Assembly (NCBI GenBank): GCA_013215565.1
Contig: JABSQV010000071.1
Location: forward strand, 1-35,368
Length of the DNA stretch: 35,368 nucleotides
Direction of reading: 5' to 3'
From: Myxococcales bacterium
GTDB taxonomy: Bacteria > Myxococcota_A > UBA9160 > SZUA-336
Shown: one piece after another, positions 15,551 through 25,036 of the stretch
Position numbering within the stretch: the first letter of the stretch is position 1
Layout: the number at the start of each line of letters is the position of its first letter
Notes under the pieces: generated by a model
Told to the model about the DNA's origin: nothing
What the model saw: the letters and a program-made list of their open reading frames with translations, nothing else
Database searches by the model: none
Program-made: the position numbers and the translations under genes

Positions 15551-18500
15551 TGGCGTCGCGTGTGATCAGAAATCTTCGAGGGCTCGGCCTGTCGGCTGAT
15601 CGGCTCACGGTCGACAACTTGACAGATCAGGGCGCCGGCATCACCGACTCGAACTATTCGCAGGCGGGCCCTCGGCCAGGCCAAGCGACGACGACCGACA
15701 CCCGCGCGAAACTCGAGCCGCAGATCAGCGGCGGCCAGTCCGCCGCCGTCGAGTTCCAGGTTCGCCGCGCCGGCCTTCCTGCTCGCGGCGAGCTCGGCAT
15801 GGTTTGGCGCCTCGACTCCGATACGACCGTCGACGCTTGGCGAGGGCGGCCGCCTCCGAATTTCGCGAATCACTGGGTCGCCGCCGTTTGGAGCGACGCC
15901 GAAGAATACGGCCATTTTGAGCTGATCACGGTGCCGAGCACGCAGACCCTGATCTGCCTCTATGTGCATACCGGGCCCGGTGTCGTCCTCGAAGAGGGGC
16001 ACTCGAAGACGTTCTCGTTCTCGTCGAAGGCTTGGGGCTCCGAAGTCGACGTCACCGTCGATCCGCGGAAGATCAGTTTCGGCAAGAAGACATGGGACTC
16101 GGTCGCGGCCGTCGCGTTGCCGAACGATCGGATCGTTTCATACTGGGCAAACGGAACCGACGTCCTTAGCTGGTACAGCGACGACGCCGGCGCGACATGG
16201 GCCCCGTATGCGTTGCCGGCGCTCGATGTGCTCGCGACGCCTGAGCGTATGCGCGCCGTCTATTATCGCGGCGATGTGATGATCATTACCGAAGAGCTCG
16301 ACGACTTTCGGCAATTCGCGAGCAACAGCCTCGGGACAAAGTTTACGCTCGCCGCGAACGAGAACGACGTCGGCGCCTCTGTTTCCGCCGTCGCGATCCC
16401 GGGGAACGGCGGGATCGCCATCGGCTATTCCCGCTTCGCGGATCAGCTGCCTTGTCTGCGGATCTTATCGAGCTGTTTCGATTCCTTCGGAATGGCGACC
16501 GAGATCGTCATCGACCCGACGATCACCGTCGAGGACTGCACGATCACCGTCGACGACAACGGCACGCTATGGATGATCGGCCGCGACACTCTCGGATCGC
16601 CCGTCGTCGACAACGTTTGGACCTGGTTCTCTTTGGACGGCGGCGCCAATTGGACGCAGGTTAAGCCGGCGGCCTCGAACGGCTTCGGCCTCTTCGTCAG
16701 TCACGATAACTCGACGAGGATCGTCAACTATGCGGCGACCTTCTGTCGCGGCTGGATGATCCTGGCTCACAACTGGGTAGCGTCGCCAGGCAACGAAGAC
16801 GGCTCGATCGGCACCTTGTGGTCGTCCGGATGGAGCTCTATCAGCACGTCGGGCGAGAGCCTCGACAGCATGTATGAACGCCGCTTCTCGATGGCGCCGA
16901 CGAGCGGATCAACGCAGATCGGAAGCATCGGGATCCCGATCGAGCTCCCTCAAGATACGATCTGGGTTTCTGGCGGTACGCCGCCGGCGCTGGTTTCTCC
17001 TGGCGAGCTCGAATTCGCGACGGTCGCCGGAAGCGGCTTCATTCTGCTTTCACCGGCGACGGCCGCGGGCGGCGATCTGTCCTTCTTTTACGAGGCCAAG
17101 ATCACCGCCGGCGCCGGCTCGTCGACGTCTCTTCTCGCCGGCTTCGAGCTTCAGGTCGCAAACGGCGTGAAGGATTATCACGTCGAGGTCAGGTTCGACG
17201 CCGCCAACAGTCGGATCCGCGTCTTCGATGCTCACGCCGTCGCTACTGTCGTCGACATTTCGATCGACGTCTCGACGTTCGTTCAGGTCATCGCCTCGAT
17301 CCGCGGCGCGAACGGCGAGCTGAAGGTCGCCTATCGTCGGCCCTTTACGACTCATTGGATCGACGCGACGCCCGGCCTCGAGCTCCTGACGAACGCCGGC
17401 GCGGGCCCGGTCGTTAACTTCGTCCGCTTCGGCAATATCGCCGGGCCTGCGACGGTGACTCAGCGCGTCCGCCAGTGGCACCACGCCGCCGCCGAGTTCG
17501 CGCGGGGGATCGTCGGCGTCGCCGGGTTCGAATTCGGCCTGATCAACGAGTCGGCTATCGCTTCCGGCGGGAACGTGAACGCCCTACCCGTCGCTGTTCC
17601 GGAGATCGGCACCTCGACGCAGTCGGCATTCATCGCCGCGCAACGTGGGCCCGGTCGCGACGAGAGCGTCTTCGAGATCGCGCCGTTCTACGACTTCGGC
17701 GTCGATCGGATCTTCCCTCAGATCTCGCCCTCGCCGGCGGATCCTTGGAGATCGACAGATCTCACCGAGCAGATCATCGCCTGGGACTTCGATCAGCCTA
17801 CGCGCGTCGGCGAGGTTTGGCTTCTCGTCGCGGCGCTACTGAACGCGAATATCAAGACGGCGCATATCGAATGCGGGACCGGCTCGGTCTGGAGTACCGC
17901 CGCGACATACAACGCCGCGACCGGCTTCGAGGGCCTGATCTATTCTCGGACCGGCGACACGATCAGGCCCGGCGGCGGGACCGGCGACGCCGCCCGATTC
18001 CTTAACCGGAACGAGCTTCGGGGCGGCTTTGTGATCATGGCGACGGGCGGCGCTCCGAAGGTGCGCCGGATCGCCCGAAACAGCGCCGGCGGTTGGACCG
18101 ATCCGACGCTGCGCTCGACTATGCTTCCCGAAATTCGCCTCGAGGGCGTCGACGGGACCGAGCCTATAACGGGCCTGATCGATATCGTTTGGCCGGCGGG
18201 CGTTGTTTTCCATACGATCAGTCCAGAGCTACCAGCGGTCTCCGAATACTTCCGATATTGGCGACTTCGGATCCCGGTTCAGGATGTCGTCGATCCTTAC
18301 TATCAAGTCGGGAACTTCCTTCTCGGCTCGGCGACCGTCTTCGGAAAGCAGAATTCGCGCGGATGGTCGCAGGGCATGGAGCCGAACACTTCGAGGCGCG
18401 TCTCGCGGTTCGGCACGGTGCGAAAACAGAGGAACGGCCCGCCGGCTCGGCGCTGGTCCATGGGATGGGCCGATGGCGTCTATCTTGGCGCCCTACGCGC

Positions 18501-18792
18501 CGCTGGCGTCAATCAGAGCTATCTGTCGCCGACGGCCGGCGACGCCGCTGTCGCGGCGCTTGACGACGTCTGGGCGCTGCTATGGGGCCTGCTCGAAGAG
18601 ACCGAGGGCGGTCAAGAGGCCGTTCTCGCGCTGAACTCGATCCCCGCCGCCGATGACGTGACGATAACCGACCGCCTTCTCTGGATGTATGGGACCTGGG
18701 ATAGCGGCGTTCAGGCGAACCAGGTCGTCGGAAATGAGGGCGTCAACGAGTTCGTTCGCATCGACCCGATCCGAATCTCGGAGCTCAAATGA
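15550..18792 (+). CDS. Large tail protein with sialidase-type Asp-boxes
   Basis: A 1080-residue tail protein. It has two Asp-box motifs, SDDAGATW at 210-217 (exact SxDxGxTW) and SLDGGANW at 361-368, in a strand-rich region of about 160-480 that reads as a beta-propeller like sialidases. The middle (about 490-650) looks like a lectin-type beta sandwich. The C-terminal third is tail-specific. A viral sialidase needs an Arg triad, which I could not assign, so this may be a glycan-binding rather than cleaving propeller. It lies directly after the tape measure, where tail-tip proteins are encoded. Confidence 0.6.
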   Translation: MASRVIRNLRGLGLSADRLTVDNLTDQGAGITDSNYSQAGPRPGQATTTDTRAKLEPQISGGQSAAVEFQVRRAGLPARGELGMVWRLDSDTTVDAWRGRPPPNFANHWVAAVWSDAEEYGHFELITVPSTQTLICLYVHTGPGVVLEEGHSKTFSFSSKAWGSEVDVTVDPRKISFGKKTWDSVAAVALPNDRIVSYWANGTDVLSWYSDDAGATWAPYALPALDVLATPERMRAVYYRGDVMIITEELDDFRQFASNSLGTKFTLAANENDVGASVSAVAIPGNGGIAIGYSRFADQLPCLRILSSCFDSFGMATEIVIDPTITVEDCTITVDDNGTLWMIGRDTLGSPVVDNVWTWFSLDGGANWTQVKPAASNGFGLFVSHDNSTRIVNYAATFCRGWMILAHNWVASPGNEDGSIGTLWSSGWSSISTSGESLDSMYERRFSMAPTSGSTQIGSIGIPIELPQDTIWVSGGTPPALVSPGELEFATVAGSGFILLSPATAAGGDLSFFYEAKITAGAGSSTSLLAGFELQVANGVKDYHVEVRFDAANSRIRVFDAHAVATVVDISIDVSTFVQVIASIRGANGELKVAYRRPFTTHWIDATPGLELLTNAGAGPVVNFVRFGNIAGPATVTQRVRQWHHAAAEFARGIVGVAGFEFGLINESAIASGGNVNALPVAVPEIGTSTQSAFIAAQRGPGRDESVFEIAPFYDFGVDRIFPQISPSPADPWRSTDLTEQIIAWDFDQPTRVGEVWLLVAALLNANIKTAHIECGTGSVWSTAATYNAATGFEGLIYSRTGDTIRPGGGTGDAARFLNRNELRGGFVIMATGGAPKVRRIARNSAGGWTDPTLRSTMLPEIRLEGVDGTEPITGLIDIVWPAGVVFHTISPELPAVSEYFRYWRLRIPVQDVVDPYYQVGNFLLGSATVFGKQNSRGWSQGMEPNTSRRVSRFGTVRKQRNGPPARRWSMGWADGVYLGALRAAGVNQSYLSPTAGDAAVAALDDVWALLWGLLEETEGGQEAVLALNSIPAADDVTITDRLLWMYGTWDSGVQANQVVGNEGVNEFVRIDPIRISELK

Positions 18793-20420
18793 TCACACGC
18801 CGATCACTGCTCGGAATGAAAGGCGAGTGGCTCGTCGAGATCTTCATCTCGGGATCTCCGTTCAGGTTTGGGACCGCGCCCGTCGATGTCACGACGACGG
18901 CCGGCGACGTCGTTCGCTTCTTCGAGGGGCTCGACGAGCAGACCCTCAGCGCCTCGTCGGAGGGCTCGCCGGACTTCTCGATCGCTGTCGCCATCGACGC
19001 CGGCGAGGAATGGGGAAAGATCATCGGCCGCGCTGGCGTCATCGAGCGAGCGCCGGCAACCCTTCGCCGCTACTTCGATGGCCAGATCCTCGAAGAGAGC
19101 CGCCTCGTTCTCGAGGGCACCGTCGAGAATTTCGCTTACGGCGAAGCGAACGAGCGAATTCAGTTCGACATCGTTCGCCGAGCTCGTACCGCGTCGAGAA
19201 TGCTTCCGTCGCCGGGAATGGTCGTCGATGACACTACCTGGCCAGTTCAGCCGTTGTGGCAGTTCGACGAGAAGATCGTCGGCTCGTTTTATCCGATAAT
19301 TATCGGCGAGCCCGGCTCGGGCTCGACCACGAAGGCGGCGACCGAAGCCCTTCTCGTCGAGACTCGAACGGCATTCAGCGACGAGCGGCTTCTCATCGCT
19401 GGCCACAAGGTATCCGCGGCGGCGGTTACAATCTTCGACTATACCGACGAAGGCACGCCGCCGAGCGCCTCGATATCGGTATCGACGCAGAAAGATAAGG
19501 TCGGGCGAGAGATCAGCTATTGCCAGATGAGCGGCTCGGGGATCACCGTCGATCCCGGTCGCGTCTATTATGTCGGATGGCCATCGCAGGGCGGCGGCCT
19601 CTTGAACGCGAACGGCGCCGGAGCTCTTCGCGGCGCTGGCGATGTCATCGCCTGGATAGTCCAGACATGGACCGACATACCGATCGACGGCGCCCGCTTC
19701 GCAGGCGTTCGCGAGCTCCTGAACGCGTATAAGATCGACACCTACATAAACGAGCCAGTCGACCCGATGGCCTGGTTAAACGCCGAAGTCTTCCCCCTTC
19801 TTCCCGTCGAGCCTCGCCAGGGCGAAGCCGGGATCTATTGGTATATGCGGCGCTGGTCTGCAACGGCCTCGGATGCTATCGCCCGCCTCGACGCCGACGC
19901 CGAGCAGATCCAGCGCGAGAGCCTGATCACGACCCAATCATCGCAGGTCGTTAACGAGGTCGCCGTCGCCTATGGACCGGACCGATCGACCGGGCGCCAC
20001 AATTTCCGCGTCATTCTCGGCGCCGAGCTCCGAACGCGGCCGAACGACGAGATCGAGGCCGGGCTCGTCACGACTGACGACCGGATGATAGGCGGCTATC
20101 GCGCCGCCCTTTCGCAGTCGATCTATGGTCGGCAGCCTCTCGAGCTCGCCGCTGATGCCGTCTGGGATCCTGCAACCGCAGTTCTGATAGCTCAGGACAT
20201 TATCGCGGCTCAGGCGCTGCCTCGCCGATACGTCGAATATAGCGGCGGCTCAGATCTCGAATCGTTCGAGATCGGCGACGTTATCGTTCTGAATGATTCA
20301 TCTGTCCAACTTCTCGACGTCGTCGCGCAAGTGCTCGACGTCACCTTCGGCGGCGCGGATGTCGTTCTGTCGCTCGAACTTTTCGACGATCCGGTAGTAT
20401 CGGACCGTCTAGCCTCTTGA
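18789..20420 (+). CDS. Probable tail-tip/baseplate hub protein
   Basis: A 543-residue beta-rich protein in an ATGA overlap with the large tail protein. N-terminal strands with a GEWLVEIFISGSPFRFGTAP pattern, a middle with many aromatic strands, and a C-terminal region (residues about 380-540) with EVAVAYGPDRSTGRHNFR and short repeated beta elements (FEIGDVIVLND) resemble hub proteins that close the tail tube and hold fibres. No peptidase motif is visible. Role inferred from order after tape measure and from domain style. Confidence 0.5.
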   Translation: MITRRSLLGMKGEWLVEIFISGSPFRFGTAPVDVTTTAGDVVRFFEGLDEQTLSASSEGSPDFSIAVAIDAGEEWGKIIGRAGVIERAPATLRRYFDGQILEESRLVLEGTVENFAYGEANERIQFDIVRRARTASRMLPSPGMVVDDTTWPVQPLWQFDEKIVGSFYPIIIGEPGSGSTTKAATEALLVETRTAFSDERLLIAGHKVSAAAVTIFDYTDEGTPPSASISVSTQKDKVGREISYCQMSGSGITVDPGRVYYVGWPSQGGGLLNANGAGALRGAGDVIAWIVQTWTDIPIDGARFAGVRELLNAYKIDTYINEPVDPMAWLNAEVFPLLPVEPRQGEAGIYWYMRRWSATASDAIARLDADAEQIQRESLITTQSSQVVNEVAVAYGPDRSTGRHNFRVILGAELRTRPNDEIEAGLVTTDDRMIGGYRAALSQSIYGRQPLELAADAVWDPATAVLIAQDIIAAQALPRRYVEYSGGSDLESFEIGDVIVLNDSSVQLLDVVAQVLDVTFGGADVVLSLELFDDPVVSDRLAS

Positions 20421-20433
20421 CTCGGAGTCTTTT

Positions 20434-20772
20434 ATGGCCGCTGTAACCGTCGACGCCGACGATCGACCCTATGCGCAATTGCGCTCGACAACGCCGGCGA
20501 CACCTAACGATCTGCGCGAAGTCGTTCTTCCGGCGTGGACTCGGACATTCACCGTCGAGAGCCCGACCGGCGGGACCGCCCTGAAGGTCGCTCGAACCGG
20601 AGTCGACGACGCCGCCATCGGCGCGAACTACGTCGACGTCGTCGCCGGCGCGGGCCCCCGTGTCTTCGTTGCATCGAGCGGCCAACAGGCCGCGGAAATC
20701 ACCTCGATCTTTGTCGCGTCGACTGGCGCCGCCGTTGCCTTCGTTGTCGAAGCGGAAGCGGCGCGCCGATGA
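20434..20772 (+). CDS. Small tail-associated beta protein
   Basis: A 112-residue protein of alternating strands with Gly/Thr turns and no Cys, preceded by GGAG. It sits between the hub and the fibre genes. Only a 9-codon frame lies between it and the next gene. It is likely a minor tail-tip protein. Family not recognised. Confidence 0.5.
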   Translation: MAAVTVDADDRPYAQLRSTTPATPNDLREVVLPAWTRTFTVESPTGGTALKVARTGVDDAAIGANYVDVVAGAGPRVFVASSGQQAAEITSIFVASTGAAVAFVVEAEAARR

Positions 20773-20799
20773 GAAGCTTCGCCGCCGAGGCCCTCTAAG

Positions 20800-21150
20800 A
20801 TGGCGACCGCCCTCGGCACCGAGGCGACTCGCCTCGACTTGGTTCTTCAGCCGGGCGCGACGCTGATCTTCAACGTGTCGGATCGATCGGGCGTCGATCT
20901 CACCGGCTCGGCGGCGGCGCTGGCAATTAAGAGCCGCGCCCGCTTTCCGGTCGAGCTCGTCGCGCTGAGCGTCGGCTCCGGGATCAGCCTCGGCGGAACC
21001 TCTGGCGTGATCACCGTCACGATCAGCGCCGCTCAATCCGCGGCGATATCAGAGATCGGGCTCTATGACCTCCTGATCACCTATACAGACGGCACGGTCG
21101 ACAAACTGCGGACCGGCACTGTCAACGTTAAGCGCCCGGTGACACTGTGA
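20800..21150 (+). CDS. Small tail protein with immunoglobulin-like pattern
   Basis: A 116-residue protein with a typical beta-sandwich layout: an RLDLVLQPGATLIFNVSDRS strand pair, an LTGSAAALAIKSRA segment, and a last strand (LRTGTVNVKRPVTL). Baseplate and fibre-adaptor N-terminal domains often follow this pattern. GAGG at 20786-20789 is the probable ribosome site. Function inferred from position. Confidence 0.5.
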   Translation: MATALGTEATRLDLVLQPGATLIFNVSDRSGVDLTGSAAALAIKSRARFPVELVALSVGSGISLGGTSGVITVTISAAQSAAISEIGLYDLLITYTDGTVDKLRTGTVNVKRPVTL

Positions 21151-21211
21151 GCGCGCACTCTTTTAAACCCATTCCTCCGGTGATAGCGGGCCCGGATCAA
21201 AGGAGTATGCC

Positions 21212-21700
21212 ATGCCAGACGCAGCGACCGAGCTAGCCCGCCAAACTTTCGAGGGCGTTCAGGCCCTCAGGGCCGTTGTCGGCTCTCTCGAGGGCAAAAT
21301 GATAACCGTAGCGAAGTTAGTCGGAGAAGATCACGATTCGATCACCACCATGAAGGGCGCGCTCGAGTCTATCCAGTCATCGGGCCGCGACACTGCGACC
21401 GCGTCGCTGCGAGTCGCAGATCTCGCCGAAGAGAAGGCGAAGCGCGAGACCGCGAAAGAAGAGCGCGAAGCGAGGGCGCTCGAGCTGAACGCGACCGCCG
21501 AGCGCGAACAGGCTAGCCGACGTTTCCGGTTCATCGAAGATAACTGGCAGAAGGTCGCCCTCGTCGTCCTGGTTCTCGGCGGCTTCAACGTGCAGCCGAT
21601 CTTGGCCTATTTCGGCGTGGCTCCTATTCAAAAAGTTGCGATATCAGCGCCGCCGCCCGTTGCGGACACGGCACCTACACCGACAGAGAGCATTCCATGA
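21212..21700 (+). CDS. Coiled-coil single-pass membrane protein, holin-like
   Basis: A 162-residue protein with the strongest ribosome site nearby (AAAGGAG). Residues 1-110 form a charged coiled coil. Residues about 112-135 (KVALVVLVLGGFNVQPILAY) form one transmembrane segment, followed by a Pro-rich tail. A coiled coil joined to one membrane segment resembles XhlA-type lysis proteins, and a lysin candidate lies 3.3 kb downstream. A membrane-anchored tail or spanin-like role is also possible. Confidence 0.5.
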   Translation: MPDAATELARQTFEGVQALRAVVGSLEGKMITVAKLVGEDHDSITTMKGALESIQSSGRDTATASLRVADLAEEKAKRETAKEEREARALELNATAEREQASRRFRFIEDNWQKVALVVLVLGGFNVQPILAYFGVAPIQKVAISAPPPVADTAPTPTESIP

Positions 21701-23694
21701 GCAAATATGGTGGCGGCATTAACACCGGCGACGGCGGCGGAGGCATCACAGGCGATCACCCGGCACTGCTGGACCCCGCGAGCCTAGATGATCTGGCCGA
21801 CTTCTTGGAGCCCACCTACCGGCCCGAGTTCAGCCACCCATCCCTGGCGAGCACGATCTACGTGGGCGACTGGTCGAGCGACTCTGGCGGGGTAGGCAGC
21901 GATACGACCGGCGACGGCACCCTGGCCGAGCCGTTCGCGACGATCCAAAAGGCGGTGCAGCTGATCGGCGCCGCCAACCCGTCGGCGGTGAGCATCCTGC
22001 TCGCAGGTGGGGCCAGCGAAGCAGCACGGGCGACCCACCTGATGCCTGGTCTTGTGAGCCAGTACAACTGGATCGACATCGTCGGACTTGAGCGAGACGC
22101 GGAGACGGCCACGCAGACTGGGGCGGCGGTGCAGTCCGATGAGGAGGCCCTCATTATCGACGTGACCGGCATCACCTCGGGCGGCGCGATCATCGACGAT
22201 CTACAGGGCCGGCTGATTGAGTGGACGAGTGGGCCGGCGTCTGGGGATCGGGGCTGGATTTACCGGAACGATGTCACAGGGACGACAGCGCCGGGCGTCA
22301 CCCGACTGAGTGTCACACAGGATGACGTCAGCGGGCTGAATATACCGGCGACGGGCAACACGCTCAAAATACTGGAACTAACTTCGGAACTCCAGATCAC
22401 CGAGTTCTTCAGCGTGGTCGAGGGGAGCGTACAACACAACCTTCGATCGCTCGTCATGGCGGACACGGGTACGGGCACGTTCGTCTATTTTCCTGCTGGC
22501 ACCGATAAAATCGGCTGTACTAACGTCCGGTTTGAGATCGGCCGCGTACAAGTCGGGCGTAACGGCGCGATCGAGTTCTTCACTTGCTACCTAGCTAACC
22601 TCGGAAACGCCAACCGCGGTATGCTGGCGGTGCGCCGCGGCGGTGACTGCTTGATCCTGCGGGGGTCTGTGATTGATGGCGATTTGCGTGCCACCGCTGA
22701 TGCCAACCGTCACCTTGAGCTAAGCAACACAGCAAAGATTAGTTATGATGGTAACTCTGTTTTCCTGGGTCTGAATACCAAAGGCGTCCAGATGGACGGC
22801 GCCGACTGCGCCAGCCAAGACTCGATCACCAGTCGCCACAGCTGGACCTTTGACGACTGCGATGCGGGCGTCGTCATCAACAGCACCACCACGGGGCTGT
22901 CAGGCTGGTATCAGTTGCCCAATCTCCACGGGGAGGTGGCCAGCACGTACGCAGTGACGGCGACCGATTGCGCCTGCGTGCGGCTGGGGGCAACATCGTC
23001 TCTCCGCACCGCTGGCGGCGCGGGCACGACGAACGCGGTCAGCGCTGACGGTGGCGCCTCAGCTGTCGCCCAGGCGCCGGACACAACCTACATGTCGGGG
23101 GGCGCTCCGGCGCCCGTTGGCTTTGCGTTTGTGGGCAGCGGCATCACAGGACCCGGCTCCACCGTTGATCGGGGGCGGGTTGTTTGGGATAGCACGGGCG
23201 GCGACACTCTCGCCGATACCGGGCTCCGCGACTATGGCGCCAGTGCGACCGATCCCGTTGCACCCGCTCCGGCCGACGGCGACACCTACCGAAACACGGC
23301 GATCGATCAGCAAATGTACTACGACGGGACGCGGGCGAAATGGCTGGGCGACTCTGCTCAGATAGCGTTCGGGCGCGCCGGGAATGTCGGCTCGGGTGCC
23401 TACTATCGGGGCATTGACCGGCGGTCCTTCTCGTCGACGAATGGCCGAGCCGCCCGACACAATGGGACGGTCGTCGCCATCGAATACACCCGCAACGACT
23501 CGGACGCCGCTACTTTTGAGGCCGTCGCCGACGGCTCGACGATCGCGACCCTCGCAAGCTCGGCGACGAGCGGCTCAAGTTCGGCGCTCGACGGTGATTT
23601 CGCCGCCGGGCAAGTGCTCGCCGCGCGAAACCAGGCCGGCGGCAATACTACCTCCCAAACGATGGGCTGGATCACGATAAGGTGGCGCACATGA
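21697..23694 (+). CDS. Tail spike/fibre with beta-helix domain
   Basis: A 665-residue receptor-binding protein. A Gly-rich N-terminus is followed by IYVGDWSSDSGG and AEPFATIQKAVQLI (about 53-90), the usual opening of a right-handed beta-helix (pectate-lyase-like) domain that runs to about residue 400. A linker with PADGDTYRNTAIDQQMYYDG (about 525) and a C-terminal jelly-roll-like domain (RRSFSSTNGRAARHNGTVVA) follow. The middle has far fewer TCGA tetramers and more ATT/GTG/CTG codons than both ends, which suggests an exchanged receptor domain. It starts in an ATGA overlap. Confidence 0.7.
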   Translation: MSKYGGGINTGDGGGGITGDHPALLDPASLDDLADFLEPTYRPEFSHPSLASTIYVGDWSSDSGGVGSDTTGDGTLAEPFATIQKAVQLIGAANPSAVSILLAGGASEAARATHLMPGLVSQYNWIDIVGLERDAETATQTGAAVQSDEEALIIDVTGITSGGAIIDDLQGRLIEWTSGPASGDRGWIYRNDVTGTTAPGVTRLSVTQDDVSGLNIPATGNTLKILELTSELQITEFFSVVEGSVQHNLRSLVMADTGTGTFVYFPAGTDKIGCTNVRFEIGRVQVGRNGAIEFFTCYLANLGNANRGMLAVRRGGDCLILRGSVIDGDLRATADANRHLELSNTAKISYDGNSVFLGLNTKGVQMDGADCASQDSITSRHSWTFDDCDAGVVINSTTTGLSGWYQLPNLHGEVASTYAVTATDCACVRLGATSSLRTAGGAGTTNAVSADGGASAVAQAPDTTYMSGGAPAPVGFAFVGSGITGPGSTVDRGRVVWDSTGGDTLADTGLRDYGASATDPVAPAPADGDTYRNTAIDQQMYYDGTRAKWLGDSAQIAFGRAGNVGSGAYYRGIDRRSFSSTNGRAARHNGTVVAIEYTRNDSDAATFEAVADGSTIATLASSATSGSSSALDGDFAAGQVLAARNQAGGNTTSQTMGWITIRWRT

Positions 23695-24410
23695 ACGTAA
23701 TAATCGCAAAGAACCAGACCGCCGGCGCGCTTGCACTGACGCAGATCTCGGTTCCGGACAATGAGATCCCGGCGTCAGGTCAGGTCACGCTAACCGACTT
23801 CGCGACGATGGCCGAAATACAGGAAGATACCGAGCTATCCGCGCACATTGCGGCGAACGACGCGATCCTGAATGTCGACGGCGTCGACCTGTCGGCGGCC
23901 GATTCGGCGGCGTTCGCGGCGCCACCGTCGACCGCTGTGTTCACGACTTCCGAGCGCGGCCTCGTGCCTGCGAGCGGCGGCGGGTCGACTAATTTCTTGC
24001 GAGCTGACGGGGCATTCGCGGCGCCCGGCGGCGCGACGACTTCCAAAATGGCGTGCTGCCCGTTCGGCGCGAAGAGCGACGGAACGGGGAATTTCCTGAT
24101 CGCGAACGGCAAAAGCAGCGACGGCGACGACAGCAGCAAGCCGAAAACCCGCCACGCGATCGGCGTCGACGGGACCCTGATCCGGCTCGTGTATCAGACC
24201 AAAGAAGCCACGAATTCAACCGTTATGAAGGTGCATATTAACGGGGCGGTGGCGGCCACCGTCACACTTGCCAGCATTAACGCGACCTTCGGCGGCGTCG
24301 AGGCGATATCCGTATCGGTGGGCGCCGGAGACACCGCAGAAATCGAATACGACACCTCAGACAAGCCCGGAGAATGCACTATGTATTTTATCCAAGAGGT
24401 AACCCTATGA
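23691..24410 (+). CDS. Tail fibre protein
   Basis: A 239-residue protein starting at ATG 23691 within the preceding stop; an upstream in-frame GTG at 23682 is less likely. It contains the common fibre segment GLVPASGGGSTNFLRADGAF (about 89-108), frequent in phage fibres where a trimeric stalk meets a globular tip. The C-terminal half is a beta domain (about 115-239). It probably trimerises and binds the host surface next to the spike. Confidence 0.65.
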   Translation: MNVIIAKNQTAGALALTQISVPDNEIPASGQVTLTDFATMAEIQEDTELSAHIAANDAILNVDGVDLSAADSAAFAAPPSTAVFTTSERGLVPASGGGSTNFLRADGAFAAPGGATTSKMACCPFGAKSDGTGNFLIANGKSSDGDDSSKPKTRHAIGVDGTLIRLVYQTKEATNSTVMKVHINGAVAATVTLASINATFGGVEAISVSVGAGDTAEIEYDTSDKPGECTMYFIQEVTL

Positions 24411-25036
24411 TCGTCGGAATTGCGAAGATTGACGCGGGCGCCGTGCCGCTCGAAGAGTTCAGGATCGCGCCCGCGCCGGCCGATGCTGTGGCGGCATTTT
24501 GCGGCGAGTATGTGCCGCCGCTCGACGAGGCCGACTATCTCGGCATCGACACGGGATGGCCGTACGTGCAGGACGCCGCCGATGGCTACGCGTGGGCCTG
24601 GGATTTCGGCGCGGGGGCGCTGGTCCAGATCCCCGCTCCATCGCCTGACTATCGCCTATCGGTCCAGGTGCTTTCCGGCGCCGCTCCCGCGGTAGTCGCC
24701 TCGACCACATGGGAAACCGTCGGCGGCGTCATACTCACTCCCGCCGCCCATGGCGATCTGGCCCATGTATCAGCGGCGATGACCGGCGAGGCGCAGATCA
24801 GCGGCTCGGTCGAGGTGCGCGTCGTCGAGACTGACGAGGCTGGCACCGAGATCGATCTGACTCCAGCGCCGCTGCTGCTGGGCGACACTGCGGGCGTATA
24901 CGAGATGTGGGCGCTGCAAACTGTCGTGGCTCCCCGTCCGGGTCGAAACCGGTACACAGTGCAAGTCCGGGCGGTGAGCGCGGGCGATAGCGCCTCGGTG
25001 CGGTTTGCCTCGATGGCGCTGGTCGTGGATGGATAA
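24407..25036 (+). CDS. Hypothetical tail-fibre-associated protein
   Basis: A 209-residue protein starting at ATG 24407 (ATGA overlap); the longer frame from 24374 would overlap the fibre gene by more. The N-terminal 90 residues look like a short fibre-tip or attachment region (DTGWPYVQDAADGYAWAWDF). Residues about 90-209 form a beta-sandwich pattern. It may be a fibre accessory or a chaperone-like protein. No family recognised. Confidence 0.5.
   Translation: MIVGIAKIDAGAVPLEEFRIAPAPADAVAAFCGEYVPPLDEADYLGIDTGWPYVQDAADGYAWAWDFGAGALVQIPAPSPDYRLSVQVLSGAAPAVVASTTWETVGGVILTPAAHGDLAHVSAAMTGEAQISGSVEVRVVETDEAGTEIDLTPAPLLLGDTAGVYEMWALQTVVAPRPGRNRYTVQVRAVSAGDSASVRFASMALVVDG

Noticed and set aside
20769-20798. 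Nine-residue frame between two small tail genes
   Set aside because: Too short to defend as a gene and without its own ribosome site, though it could act only as a coupling leader.
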